Shown piece after piece: positions 9,330-20,814 of a stretch of DNA of 64,000 nucleotides. The notes under the pieces are model-generated. The model was not told the DNA's origin. It saw nothing but the letters and a program-made list of their open reading frames with translations, and made no database searches. The position numbers and the translations under genes were made by a program. The first letter of the stretch is position 1. Each line of letters opens with the position of its first letter. The stretch is from Molanna angustata (Eukaryota > Arthropoda > Insecta > Trichoptera > Molannidae), in NCBI GenBank assembly GCA_963576475.1, contig OY754977.1:29381972-29445971 (forward strand), in the 5' to 3' direction.

Positions 9330-9450
9330 AAATAATGAATATGTCTTTAAATCAAGTACATATACATCCTTATACATTCCCTCAATTAAGCCTATACTTG
9401 TGCTATAGATTAACGAAATCGATCGTGGCAGGATTCGAGCTCGCGACACA
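9330..9450 (-). mobile_element. tRNA-derived SINE (family 1), minus copy, 5' part degraded
   Basis: Minus strand carries the SINE body: GAGCTCGAATCCTGCCACGA (B box), ATCTATAGCACAAGTATAGG, GTATATGTACTTG and the end AAGACATATTCATT. The A-box half is too diverged to place. Confidence 0.75.
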
Positions 9451-10533
9451 TTTCAACGATTTCTTTTTCAGATATCATTGTCTTCCAGTTTGAAAAAATG
9501 CAACAAAAGTGAGTAAAATGCAGAAGAAGAAATGGATAAATGGTTTCACCTTGGATAACCTTAGTATGGCCAATTTTGTTAACATTCCACCTGCTTTGCT
9601 AACAGATAAGACAAATTGCCTTTAAATAGTAAAACAATTGCCGATTAAACGCTCAAAAACATTGGGACTTGTATAAGAAGAGTTCTTAAATAATATTTCT
9701 CAGTGGTCAAAATCGAGATGAATAATTTTAAATGTGCCAGGGTTTAACTATTTTGAAATAATCATGTTGTAAATGTGAATGCCTAATTATGATTAATGAT
9801 GCCTAATGTGAATACAATTTATGTTTAACGACTTCTACCATCGATAGTTGGATCTCATATATTTTGTATATATTTTTTAGTTATTAATTTTTTTTACCTG
9901 TGTAAAATGGTCAGCAACAACCACACAAGTGCATTTTATAAAAAAAAATCATTAAAAATAAATATATAATTATGTTAACAAAAGTCAAAGTTTGTGAACT
10001 CAGAACTACTGAAACTTTTAAAATAAATAAAATAAATAAAATACCTTATCAATTTACCGTAAGTTTAGAAATAAAAATGTTTTTTTTTTTATTTAATCGA
10101 GACATTGATTTGTAACATGTGTGGTTTTTGTAGACCTCGATTCAAATATGCATAAACCTTTTTCTACGATGATTTTAACTTTTCGCGCTGATCTGTAGTG
10201 TTTTGATATTTCTAGAAACTATAGTAAAAATGTTTAATTATTTTGGTAAGAAAGTTGCCTCTATAAAATTACATTACCTATAGGGAGAAAACATTCACCT
10301 AGAATTTCATACGAAACAGACAATATTTTTAAGATATAAAATTGTTTTGAGAAGCTAACAAACGATATATATATGAAGAAAAACTCTTGTTGAATAATGA
10401 ATAAATATCAAAGTTTTAAAAATATTTTGTGATTTTTTACTATTATTTCAAATTGTTATTTTCTCATTATGGTGTCAAGAATTTATTGAATATTTAAAAA
10501 AAAATGTAATACGGTAAAATTGAAATAAGGCAT
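9451..10533. other. AT-rich stretch with a Helentron end stub
   Basis: Mostly non-coding, poly-A/T runs. At 9839-9857 CCATCGATAGTTGGATCTC repeats the 3' subterminal inverted repeat of the Helentron-like family, with the terminal hairpin already decayed. Confidence 0.4.
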
Positions 10534-10641
10534 AATCAAAAGTTATAAGGGGGGGGGGGACGACACAGACACACAGACAGACACTCACACACACACACAC
10601 ACACCCTCACACACACACACACACCCTCACACACACACACC

Positions 10642-10690
<49 letters not shown>

Positions 10691-10830
10691 ACACACACAC
10701 GCACACATACACACGAAATGTTCTACTCCGAATTCTGAGTAAATCCGTATATGGAACATAAATATATGCTGCGAAGCCTCTAAGTTGGTGTTTTTTGACT
10801 TCAAAGTTATAAAAGCCTAGAAAAAATAGA
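10534..10830 (-). mobile_element. Helentron-like fragment with expanded CA microsatellite
   Basis: Matches the middle of the elements at 19804-20814 and 21426-22389: AAAAGTTATAAGGGG, then a CA repeat (about 10575-10705, interrupted by CCCTCA), then GAAATGTTCTACTCCGAATT, CTAAGTTGGTGTTTTTTGAC. Neither terminus is present. Confidence 0.75.
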
Positions 10831-11477
10831 AAATAAAAATATTTTTGAACTCCTTGACCCAAAGGATAACTAAAGCATTTTTACATGTCAAATTACTTTC
10901 ACTCAAAGACCATCGCTTGAAATCCTTGACTGAAACCATTAAGGGAAAAGGGTTTGCCTATATATAAATATTTTTTTATACTAAAAAACCCAGCAAAAAG
11001 GTCTGCCCAAGATCCAAAACAGAAGATGGTTTTAAAATGTACGAGTTAAAAATAATTTGTTTTTTCTCGGTAACTCCGAATATCATTTCGTTTAATCAAA
11101 TTGAAATTGAAAAGTCTTCAAAGAGAAATATTCAAACGCAATTTCCATTATCGATATTATGTTTTGATCCTAACAAACATGAAATTGTTTATGGGTTGAT
11201 TGCTTTTATCAATATCAAAAAAAAATCGCAAATAATAATTCTTGAACGATATTCCTTCTCCGTCTATGGATTCCCTAGTTCTTTCCCTCATTGCTATGAC
11301 CAGTAGGTATGTCCATAATATATTCACTGTGGGAAATATTTTTTTAGTTAGGTTGATAGAAATTGCCTTGTGGTAAAAACCATAAATTTAACCAACATAT
11401 TATTAATTTATTTACTTTAATTTTATTTTACTTTGTTGCATATATTTTGTATAACTTTCCAAGTAAATAACAGGTCA
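10831..11477. other. Unassigned AT-rich stretch
   Basis: One plus-strand frame of 89 codons (11037-11306) has no recognisable motif. Nothing else seen. Confidence 0.35.
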
Positions 11478-11660
11478 ACCTACTATTTCAACTGGTATTA
11501 ATTTAATACTTACCTACATTAATTCAACACGTACCCAAGAACAAGTTGACATATTCTGGAGTCATTCTTATAATATTGACAGTTTCATAGATTCAGACTG
11601 AAAACACAATAAAACTATGGGACCTTTCTCTCAGGAGTCAGATACTTAACAAATTGAACC
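11478..11660 (-). mobile_element. tRNA-derived SINE (family 2), degraded minus copy
   Basis: Aligns with 25831-26062: AACACGTACCCAAGAACAAG, AGATTCAGACTGAAAACACA, GGGACCTTT, AGTCAGATAC. The tRNA-like head is nearly lost. Confidence 0.6.
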
Positions 11661-11847
11661 ATGAGATATTATTTTTATTTTAAATTATTCTCACAGCCTC
11701 AACGCCTCTACCTTAGAATACATGTTACTAGTACCTATACATATATTCAATATATTTGGATTAAGGGTTTCTATAGTTTTGTATGATGCTGGGGTGATAA
11801 TGTTATTTAGTATTTTAATTTTCTATCACCTGTTAATTTTGTCCTGT

Positions 11848-12165
11848 TATTGTTTGTATAAAAGAACGCCTGTCTGCATTCGAGATGTGGTGCTTCAGAC
11901 GCATGTTGAATATCCACTGGTCGGACCACATCCAAAATTGTGAGGTGCTGAGCAGAGCCGGGGAAACAAGGCAGCTCCTCAAAAGAATCGCCCAACGACG
12001 ATCCAACTGGATTGGCCATAATATGAGGCACCAAGAAAGAGCTATGTATATATACTAGGTGACATGTGCTGTAATAGCTATGTGGAGATGAAGAGGCTGA
12101 CAGAGGACATGGCGGAGTGGAGTAGAAGAGAGGCAGCGATAGCTGTTACAAACCAATCCCAGGAT
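11848..12165 (+). pseudogene. LINE C-terminal domain fossil (RTE/CR1-like)
   Basis: Plus-strand frames encode RLSAFEMWCFRRMLNIHWSD, then VLSRAG, LLKRIAQRRSNWIGH and finally MAEWSREAAI, the standard region downstream of the RT domain. Stop codons and a frame break from about 12050. No upstream RT remains. Confidence 0.75.
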
Positions 12166-12239
12166 TGAAACTGATAAGATAAGATTGTTTGTATACTTTA
12201 CATAAATAAAAAAAATAAGAAAACCAAATATATTGTATT

Positions 12240-12343
12240 TAATCATTTGGATTTGAGGCTTTATAGTTAGGTACGTATACTTCAACTATACATGTCATAC
12301 TTTCGCCATTAACAGTTGGATCTCATGTGTTACATGCAACTTG
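12240..12343 (+). mobile_element. Helentron-like 3' end (stub)
   Basis: AACAGTTGGATCTC (3' subterminal repeat) is followed by the hairpin CATGTGTTACATG (12324-12336) and CAACTTG, the CTAG end mutated to CTTG. Confidence 0.7.
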
Positions 12344-13195
12344 TTCTAGCAATGTTACAGTAATTTTAACTTAAATGTCACCATTCATTTTTGTAGTAAT
12401 ATAATTGCTTTGTTTTAGATGTAGGGCGCAGTTAAAACATAACCTTTTGACCCATTTTTCTAGTTTGACTTGAACACCATCAAAATCAGATTGGGGTTGA
12501 ATGGCTTGACCCAATTCCTATGCATTCTGGATTTTTTCATATTGCAATGAAGTGATTTTTTGAAACAATCCACTTAGTCATGTTCAAGATTTTCTTAATA
12601 ACGTATTTCGTTGTATTATCGCAGATTAATTGTATCGATTCTCGGGACTATACTTATTATTGAGCATTGAAGTTGTGTATTATGATCAAAAAATATTTTT
12701 ATGAATTTATAAAGCAATCAGTTACTTATCATAATAATTACATATGTGGCACTATCCATTATCAAGCAAATTAATAAAATAAGACAGCAATTGAATCATA
12801 CCCCGTAAAATTATATATGTAGGTACCTACTGAGTGCATCTCAATAAATTTGTACGTCTTCAAAATAATATGTAGGCATTAGTTTATGAATACAAATAGC
12901 ATGTGGTCAACGCTAGATTCTCTTTAATATTCCTTTTTTTATAAAATTTTAATCCATTTCCCACTATCCTATATTGCTAAATTTTCATTTTTTTGTTACT
13001 CTCTCTCATGCGCACACCCACACTAATTCACAATTTTTTATCGTTTTCTTTTGATGTAAGAGGTACATGTCTTATTTGTAATTTGCTTATTTCCTTTAAG
13101 TGAATAATTATATTTATGTACTCTGTGCTGTCTTTGTAAAATAACATAAATAAATAAACATTCAACATAAAAACTATTTTCCCTAGTCTTTATTT
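12344..13195. other. Unassigned AT-rich stretch
   Basis: No ORF of note, no shared repeat recognised. Confidence 0.35.
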
Positions 13196-13305
13196 TTCTT
13201 TCATTCATTCATTCGTTCACTCGTTCACTCGTTCATTCGTTCATTCGTTCATTTATTTATTCGTTCATTATTTCATTCGTTCATTAATTTATTCGTTATT
13301 TATTT
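13196..13305. repeat. Degenerate (TTCRT)n microsatellite
   Basis: Runs of TTCATTCATTCG, TTCACTCG and TTCATTTATT for about 110 bp. Confidence 0.7.
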
Positions 13306-13344
13306 TTGGTATATACAATTTTTAAATACTTGACATAAGATGAC

Positions 13345-13440
13345 GACCATAGACTATAGGATGACGACCATCTGCTGTCCTGCCCAGAACTGGACGAAGG
13401 CTGAGTTCCGGACTCGTTATGTAAGTAAGTAAGTAAATAA
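13345..13440 (+). other. Possible LINE 3' end with (GTAA)n tail
   Basis: GGACGAAGGCTGAGTTCCGG, ACTCG, then GTAAGTAAGTAAGTAA. A similar end, GTGTTCCGGACACGGAAA then GTAAGTAAG, lies at 63430-63465, suggesting a shared retroelement tail. Confidence 0.4.
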
Positions 13441-13541
13441 TTTACATCAGAGAAGGCGTCATTTATGGAACAAATTTGAAAACCAAGATTGTAGCCATGA
13501 TACAGTGTACCAGAATTAGTTATTAATTTCTAGCATATTAA

Positions 13542-13613
13542 TTCAGTTCAAATATAGATGCATACATCAAGGATGTTTCAGTTCAAAAATATATGCATGC
13601 ATCAAGGATGTTT
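13542..13613. repeat. Direct repeat of about 36 bp
   Basis: TTCAGTTCAAATATAGATGC...ATCAAGGATG at 13542-13577 is repeated with a few changes at 13577-13613. Confidence 0.7.
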
Positions 13614-13689
13614 GGCACAGAACAATGGAGAGGAATGTGAAAATTAGAGAAAGGAGATCATTATTGAGAAAGCGTCAACCCTTCTTCTT

Positions 13690-14680
13690 ATTTTCCCTCA
13701 CCTAATTCCCATTATATGGGTTACCGTCTACAGTGTTTTACTCTGCATCACACCCCGCGTCTTCATGCCGTTGTGAACCGCGGACATCCATGTTGCTGTC
13801 GGTCATACTGGTCGTCGCTTCTCGGTTTCTATATGCATGGCTTTATTCGCAATGTGCGAGTCATCTCTTCTTTCAAGACTTTCTGTCTTAAATTCGGTGC
13901 ACTATTATCTTCACTATCACTGAGCAGTGAGCCAGTTGTTTAAACATGATTAGCTCTCTTTGGCACATTAAGTGCAGTGTCTGCAAGGTTTTAGAGTTCT
14001 CCGGACTCTTCGTATGTTCTTTATGTGTTCTTTCAGAGTTTTGCAAGGGGCCGTTATTAGTCCCCATAAGCAGAACGGGTGGTGGTGGGGGAAGAACAGT
14101 CATCTCTTCTGCATATATACCCTTACCACCGCAGTCTACCCTCCCTCATCTTTTCGGCTGTGGGATCTAGCTTGAAGCTGCCTCAGATGTATTCGTTTCT
14201 GACCTTGTCCAGCATTGTCACACCGCCGGCCAAAACAATTTAACATTTTGATTTCGGTGATGTGGAATATCTGCTCTTCCTGTTTTCTAAAACCCCAACA
14301 TTCTGATCTATAGAGCAAGGACGGTCTTACACAGATCTCATATACTTTGCCCTTACTTAGGACTGGCATTCACATAGAAGCCCTGTCAAGAATCTTTATT
14401 TAAACTAGCCTGTATTTATTATATGCTCTACATACGTCTCTTTCAATCTTTGCATACTTTGTGAGCACAGAGCCTTAATATGTGTATTGCTCCATTTTTC
14501 TTACTGGGGTATAATCTATTTTTAATTTTATTTCGGGATAAGGATCTTCGGAAAAAGTACAGCACATACACTGTTTTGCTTCTGCTAATTCCGAGTCCGT
14601 TTTTTCTAGAGCAATTTGCCACTGATTCAAGGATGATATCACGAATTAGCACTACGTCGTCGTCTGCAAACAAAATGAAA
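13690..14680 (-). pseudogene. LINE reverse-transcriptase fossil (palm to C-terminus)
   Basis: Read on the minus strand from the right: MFADDDVVLI with ISRSKT (14673-14443), the RT catalytic FADD box and the following SKT; then VRPSLLYRSECWGFRKQEE and EIKMLNCFG (14369-14136), the LLYGSECW...EMRML block; then a weak match to the terminal RGRP..RWMD region (about 13850-13690). Stops and frame breaks throughout. The stretch 13900-14120 inside it is unassigned and may be a later insertion. Confidence 0.7.
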
Positions 14681-14724
14681 ATGATAATACGGGGTTTACT
14701 TTTAAGAAAGCCTCAACATATTTA

Positions 14725-15011
14725 TAGAATAGTGTTTCCACTCTTTTCTATTATTGTTTTCGAGTGTCCCGTAAGAGTCGGGTAATCGAAAATACAACAG
14801 GCAACAATAACACCTCACATAGTTTAGCAATGAGGTTCACCACCCATTCTGAATATAGTGCCTTTTTAGGTGAGACGAGACTGGTGTGTGGGTATACACG
14901 GATGTGTTGTGCTCCCTTTTACAAGGCAATGCACACATGCACACCTTTCGCTGGTTACCCCACATTTTGGGATATGCCGTGATGGTATGAATGAATGAAT
15001 GAATGAATGAG
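14725..15011 (+). repeat. Interspersed repeat R, copy 1 (ends in (TGAA)n)
   Basis: Shares about 280 bp with 36284-36562 and, inverted, 23232-23448: TTCGAGTGTCCCGTAAGAG, GAGGTTCACCACCCATTCTG, GGTGAGACGAGACTGGTGTG, CCTTTCGCTGGTTACCCCAC, then GCCGTGATGGTATG and tandem AATG. The tail resembles that of the RTE copy at 18517-19350. Probably a non-autonomous retroelement or LINE 3' end. Confidence 0.8.
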
Positions 15012-15807
15012 TCGAACATGCAAACTTTGTATTTAAAAGTTTACGTCATTTTTAGTCAAAAACGTTTCCAGCATAGTTATACAGACATCAGGCGAATTGA
15101 TTATTCAATATTTTTTATAAAAACATCGTTTCTTTAATTTACGACTCTTCTGTAAAATAATATAAAGAATATTTTATATAGCCAAGAGTATTCAGAGTAA
15201 TTCATATGTGAACTACAGTCGAGTTACGGGATGGGTTTGTACTCAATATACGGGTGAACGATGACACCCTCGAGTCCTATAGAAATCCAATCAAGCATCC
15301 CTCTACAGTCTCTTGGTTAAACATTTCTTTTGAACTTCTAGAACTCGATAAAACATCTGAGATAAAAAGAGTAAAATTAAGAAAAAAGTAGCCCAGTTTT
15401 AATTTTTGTTATAAAAATGAAACATGATGTATGATGAAATATGATTTATTTTTATAAAAGTATTATTCGAATATTTTTATTATTGCATATGCGCAAACAT
15501 TGGATTTTTTTCCCTGTCGGGAGTCAAAGATATTTTTTTACAGATTTTTAATTATCTCAATAGAGACGAAGTTGGAATATTTATTGTAGGAGAACCGGGA
15601 AATCAAGGCACCTACAGGGCTTACGACCTGTCATCGGCGTCATCATAAAGTATTATTGTTTAAATATTTAAAATTCCCAGTGGAATTATTATTATTCTTA
15701 ACCTTTTCTAGAAACAACAATTAAACAAATTGTTAAATTAAAGTGACAAGGCATTGTATTATATCGTAAATTCAATGATTGGTTGAATTAGATTCAAAGT
15801 TGAATTA
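15012..15807. other. Unassigned AT-rich stretch
   Basis: Nothing recognised. Confidence 0.35.
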
Positions 15808-15965
15808 GATGGGTGGTGGCAGAGTGGTTAGCAGTTAGTAATCCAGTGGTCGGGAGTTCAAATCCTGCCACGACCGATATCGTTCACCTTTAGCAGAAGC
15901 ATTTCTGTTTAGTTTAGGGATAATATGAGGTTGTATATAGACTTGTTACAAGGACATATTCAAAG
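15808..15965 (+). mobile_element. tRNA-derived SINE (family 1)
   Basis: A box TGGCAGAGTGGTTAG, B box GGGAGTTCAAATCC, body TAGCAGAAGCATTTC and 3' end TTGTTACAAGGACATATTC. Diverged; acceptor-like ends GGTGGTGG / CCACGACC. Confidence 0.85.
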
Positions 15966-16770
15966 ATCAAAAGAATGTGCCTGCGTGTGCGTACTTTAGA
16001 TCCGCAGGATGCACAGATGGAAATAAACAGAAGAAGTCTTCTCAATTTGTAGTTATGGTAGAGATTAAATCAAGGTACTTCAAAATTCAAGCTTTCTTGT
16101 AAGCATTCATTATTATTCCATTCATTTGCATGAAAAAAAAATATAATATTATAAAACTTGGCAAGAGATTGGGGTGGTTTTTAATATAGGCCATGGAGAT
16201 TTGATGGGGGTCATATAACAAGTAAGAACCGGGGTATTATTTGATTAAGAAAACCACTGAAATTTTCGTTCCAACAGTTTGAGACATTTTATTGTGTTGT
16301 GAAGTATGCCTAAAGGTTATAAATAAGAATTAAATGTTTCTTGACGATTGTAAAAGTTTTCACTTTGTTCGGCAAAAGAGTCTTGTGAATAATTCCATTT
16401 TGTTTTCGACGAATCGATTTCGAATAAATTATGCACAAAAAAAAAATCGAAAAGTATTTGCCTCTATAGGGAGTCGATAAAACTTTTAAAACATCACTAT
16501 GAGGTTTAAAAGGTACCTACTTACTTATTTCTTACAAATAAAATAATTTATAAAATAAACAAAATACAAGCTATCAGAGCGCTGTTGTGATGTTATTGCG
16601 ATTGTGAAAACTAATTTCAATAATTTATTGATAGCACAGAGGAATTTTTGATAATATTTTCAATACTGAATTATATTTATTCAAAAAAACCGTAAAGGCA
16701 TAAAGCTTACTCGCATAATTTCTGTATTATTAAATAAATTATTATATATTTGGTAGAGTTCCATTACTTA
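15966..16770. other. Unassigned AT-rich stretch
   Basis: No ORF or shared repeat recognised. Confidence 0.35.
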
Positions 16771-16949
16771 GATGGGTCGATGGCAGAGCGGTTAGCGCGC
16801 TGGGCTAGTAATCCTGTTGTCGCGAGTTCGAATCCTACCTCGACTGATTTCGTTCACCTATAGCACAAGCATTTATTTGCTTATTTTAGGGAACGTAGGA
16901 AAATGTGTATGTACTTGTTTAGCAAGGATATATTCATTAAAAAAAAAAA
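16771..16949 (+). mobile_element. tRNA-derived SINE (family 1)
   Basis: Full-length copy: GATGGGTCGATGGCAGAGCG, anticodon-like loop CTAGTAA, B box GCGAGTTCGAATCC, CACCTATAGCACAAGCATTT, ACTTGTTTAGCAAGGATATA, then poly-A. Confidence 0.93.
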
Positions 16950-17090
16950 GTACCTACCTACTATACTTAAAATCATTAGAAAAAGAATCCCCAAGAACGA
17001 GATCTACATGACTTCCTTCGGATTTTGACAGTTTTTGTCAATAAATTTGACGTAAACTTGACCAACAATAGGAGAGATATTTTATAACTT

Positions 17091-18081
17091 TCACTCTACC
17101 GGCAGGCGATGAGAATCGTCTCTCATATTCACAGCAAAAGGACGTTTTTCTATATCTATACCTTCTTTATAAATTTTATTATTTAAACAGACCAGAGTAT
17201 TTGCTACAACGAAATTGATTGTATGGTCTTCTGTCATCACATGATTTGCTATTGTTGACGTCGATTTGTTCGTGAAATTGACATCTACATTATAACTATT
17301 ATATTGCATAGAATTATAAGGTACAGAAGCCGCGTGTAGTACAAATTTCGAATTCAAATGTATGACAAGGATAGAGATCGCGATACCACTTCCACGCCGG
17401 TGATGCTATAGGACCCATTGGTCCTGTTCACCCCCGGACACAGCCGCATCGTCGGACAACACAATATCCCCTATCCAGCGAGTTCAACCACTACCCCCGA
17501 GAATCCAACCTCACACGTCGGGGCCTCCGATTGGTCTCGAAATCGGTCGCTAAGTACACCCCGATTCAAGTCGGAGGGGATTGTCCCCGACCCATCCGAT
17601 GCAATCATCACCTGTCAGATTTGACGTCTCGTTGTCAACACAGGACGTCTGACCCGACGTCTGCGTCGACGGTGTGCCCAATCCACACAACAACATTCAC
17701 CACAGTTGACGAGTCACTGCCGAGCGAGACTAAAGGCGTCCTGCTCTTCTCTAAGTACAGAATTGAAGGGGGCACAACAGCGTCAGCCGCCCACCCCCCC
17801 CCCCCCCTTTACTGCCTAGGCCCTTAGAGCCGCAACCTATGTACGCCCAAATGTATGACAATTTTTTTTACATGCGTGTGTGAGGCGGTAGATCGGTTAG
17901 TTTTAGTTGGCATACATTCATTGCACTGACTAGGTATCTGTATCATATATAATCTAAGACAAAATGAAATGAGTTCATCAAAAGGGCTTGTAACTTCTAT
18001 AATGTCAACCTCTCGGCCAGTATCACACATTCTGATATTATATTCACCGCTAGTAATAACGCATACAAAAATTCTCTCCAT
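17091..18081 (-). pseudogene. Unrecognised ORF split by a retroposon-like insertion
   Basis: A minus-strand frame runs from ATG at 18079-18081 (MERIFVCVITSGEYN) to 17862, is cut by a 479-bp insertion, and resumes at 17355 in the same phase to the stop at 17091. Left without the insert and one copy of the 14-bp duplication it would be a single frame of roughly 166 codons with no stops. It has several Cys (CDTG, CNEC) and acidic N-terminal stretches. I do not recognise the family; it could be an old host exon, a transposon ORF or an endogenised viral gene. Intactness outside the insert is the argument that it was coding. Confidence 0.5.
17369..17847. mobile_element. GC-rich insertion with 14-bp target-site duplication
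   Basis: CAAATGTATGACAA occurs on both sides (17355-17368 and 17848-17861). The 479-bp insert is GC-rich, has a 14-C run (17795-17810 region) and no ORF I recognise. A piece (CATCACCTGTCAGATTTGAC, then GTCTC and TGTCAA) is shared with the small insert at 58296-58391. The long variable duplication points to target-primed reverse transcription. Confidence 0.75.
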
Positions 18082-18508
18082 AAGTGCATAGTATGAACTC
18101 GTATGTTTAAATTTTTTTTTATTTTGTTCATTTATTTGTGTTTTTTTTCTAATATTATCTTTTGTATACTTTTATTTACATTTTTTGTTGTTGTTTGTAA
18201 CAAAAATAGAACAATTTAACAGTCACAATCCTTTTCCCATCCTTTTGTTTCTCTTCCCTTCCTTTCCCGTCAGAGGCAAACATACATTACCTAAATCTTA
18301 GTTATATCTAAATTTATGATGTTTAAAATGTTTCATATTTAATATCTGTGGACATATGTAATTGGTCTGTTTGTTATTATTTTATAGTGTATTATTCTAT
18401 TTTAGTATTTTAAGACTGTTTTTGTCCCTAAATAAGAGTATGAATCTGAAATCAATTAACTCACTATTGTACATGACGTAAAAAAAAATAATGAATAAAA
18501 ATAAATAT
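18082..18508. other. Low-complexity AT-rich stretch
   Basis: T-rich runs, no feature recognised. Confidence 0.4.
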
Positions 18509-18516
18509 TAATTTCT

Positions 18517-19350
18517 CTTTTAGCAGAAAGTATGGAAGAGTTACAGTATCTTGTAAGTCTGGTATATGAAGGATGTATAGAGAATGGACTTAGGATGAAC
18601 GCCAGCAAATCAAAGACAATGGTCTTTGAAAAGAGTGAAAGCAGAACAGCGTGTAAAATAAGAGTAGAGAACGAATGGCTCGAGCTAGTCGACGAATATG
18701 TGTACTTGGGAAGCATATTTCAACGGAATGGACGACACGATAAAGAGATCGAAAGAAGAGTTATGGCAGGAAACAGAGTGAATGGAGCACTAAGACCAAT
18801 TATGAATGATCGCATCATATCAAAAGATGCCAAAGTTGCCATTCATAACGCCGTCGTAGTGCCAATCTTGACGTATGCAAGTGAAACCTGGACATGGCAG
18901 AAGACGCATGAAAGTAGAATAAATGCAGTTGAAATGAGATCGTTATGAAGGATTTGTAATAGAACGATGTATGACCGGGAAAGAAATGAGGACATAAGGA
19001 AAGAATGTAAGATGAAGAAAGATGTCATTACTACAATGAAAGTGAACACATTGAGATAGTTTGGTCACATGTGGAGAATGAATGAGGAGCGCCTGACGAA
19101 GAAAATATACAGAGCGGAAAGGAATGGAATGAGAGGTCGGGGACGCCCAAGAAAGGGATGGCACGACCATGTGAACGAAATTTTGAAAGACGGAAATGTT
19201 AGAAGCGTGAGCAATAGACGAGCATGTATGAGACGATGCATGAATGTGGACGAAGCGAGGGATGCGTGCCAGGATAGAAAAATGTGGCGTTCGGTTCTCT
19301 CTGCCTACTCCGCAAGGGACATGGCGTGATGGTATGTATGTATGTATGTG
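18517..19350 (+). pseudogene. RTE-type LINE (family A), 5'-truncated copy 1
   Basis: Starts inside the RT domain just after the palm (LLAES, MEELQYLVSLVYEGC, GLRMNASKSKTM), then YVYLGSIF, VVPILTYASETWTW, NRTMYDRE, a terminal GRGRPRKGW and CQDRKMWRSVLSAYSARDMA, stop at 19329. Two in-frame nonsense codons (18946-18948 and about 19054). Ends GGCGTGATGGTATG plus (TATG)n. An 8-bp duplication TAATTTCT flanks it (18509-18516, 19351-19358), so it inserted already truncated. Confidence 0.9.
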
Positions 19351-19358
19351 TAATTTCT

Positions 19359-19803
19359 GGGTGACCCTGCCAATGTAAATATTGTCGTTTGAGTATTAGG
19401 TATATTTACCCATGTATCGAATTTATCATAATTTCCTGTTTCTTTCTCAAACATACACAATACAACTTTCATAATAAATTAACATTGATTTTGCTATCGA
19501 GGACAACCGGACAACCAGTGTCTGCATAGTTAATGGACATATTGATTCAGCTTACCTTCCATTCCTGACCTTAACTTATGTGAAAGCATAGATTGTTATC
19601 AACGTAAATTTCATAGTTAATGTCACTGTTAGGCGTGAAAAACCAATGAAAATGCTTTTCATTCACACAAAAAAAGATAACAAAAATCGATAGGTACGTT
19701 TTACCATCAAATAACTCTAAACAATTTTGTGTAGTCAATTTATTGTGGGATACGAGTATATGTATGTATTTTATATTGGTATTTACGCGTAATATTTTAA
19801 GAA
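19359..19803. other. Unassigned AT-rich stretch
   Basis: A 105-codon minus frame (19571-19888) overlaps the Helentron end and has no motif. Confidence 0.35.
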
Positions 19804-20814
19804 CTAGTTGCATGTAACACATGAGATCCAACTGTCGACAGCGATAGTATGTATAGTTGAAGAATAAGTACCAAACCCATAAATACAAATTATTTATTAT
19901 TTTATGATATTTAGTTTTCTATACAACACATGTACCTAGGTAGTCAAGATAGGATAGTATGGAGGTCAGTCTTTTTTTCCTACCCGGAATATGAAAACAG
20001 CATGATGGTATATGTATATTGTATGTTTAGAGATGAAGTATCAAACTATTAAGTCTTCTTTGATATTGTGTATAGGTGACTACCATACAAATTGTATGAA
20101 TCGATGTCGTCACTAAATTCAATTTTTATAAAAATTGTTAAAAAAAATTTGAGATGTACTGCTACAATGTTAATATTTTTTATATAAAATTAAATTATCT
20201 AGTTGGGGTGTTTCGGCTTTTTTCGATATTTAAAAAAAAATGGAAATATAGGCAGTTAAACTCATAAATTTATCATAAAAAAAATACTTTTCTTAATAAA
20301 AAATGTTTGAGAAACCCTGGAATTTTTTTGAAAAAACTAATTTGAGATTTTGTATTTGTCTATGTTTATACCAATTTTCAGCGTTCTAGCTTTTATGGTT
20401 TCTGAGATATAGGGAAAAATAAAATAAAAATTCAAAAGTTGATTACCCCTGACTGAAACAAAAATTCAAAATTCCGAGTATAAAAGTTTTGTAGGCCTGT
20501 AACTGTTTATATATTCTGAAATTTTGGGCTCTGTAAATTGAGCGGATCAAAAGTTATAAGGGGAGGAAGGACACACACACACACAGACATACACACACAC
20601 ACAGACACACGAAATGTTCTACTCCGAATTCTGAGTAAATCCGTGTATGGAACATATATGCTGCAAAGCCTCTAAGTTGGTGTTTTTTGACTTCAAAGTT
20701 GGAAAAGCCGTGAAAAAAGTAGACCTCTCCATACAATTCTCGCGTATTCTGGCTTGATACATTGTCGATATGTTAAGAGAACAAAGTTCTCCTGAACAAA
20801 TCGACAGTTGGATA
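19804..20814 (-). mobile_element. Helentron-like non-autonomous element (copy a)
   Basis: Read on the minus strand: 5' ATCCAACTGTCGA subterminal repeat (20801-20813), a hairpin GAGAAC-AAA-GTTCTC (20777-20791), a CA microsatellite (20571-20612), long AT-rich body, then the mirrored TCGACAGTTGGAT (19826-19838), terminal hairpin CATGT-GTT-ACATG (19811-19823) and CAACTAG ending at 19804, with T following. This is the layout of Helentron-associated (DINE-1-like) elements. It encodes nothing. A fossil RTE 3' end lies inside at about 19947-20024. Confidence 0.8.

Noticed and set aside
10536..10862. Cysteine/valine-rich frame (VCVCVC)
   Set aside because: Translation of the CA microsatellite in a Helentron fragment.
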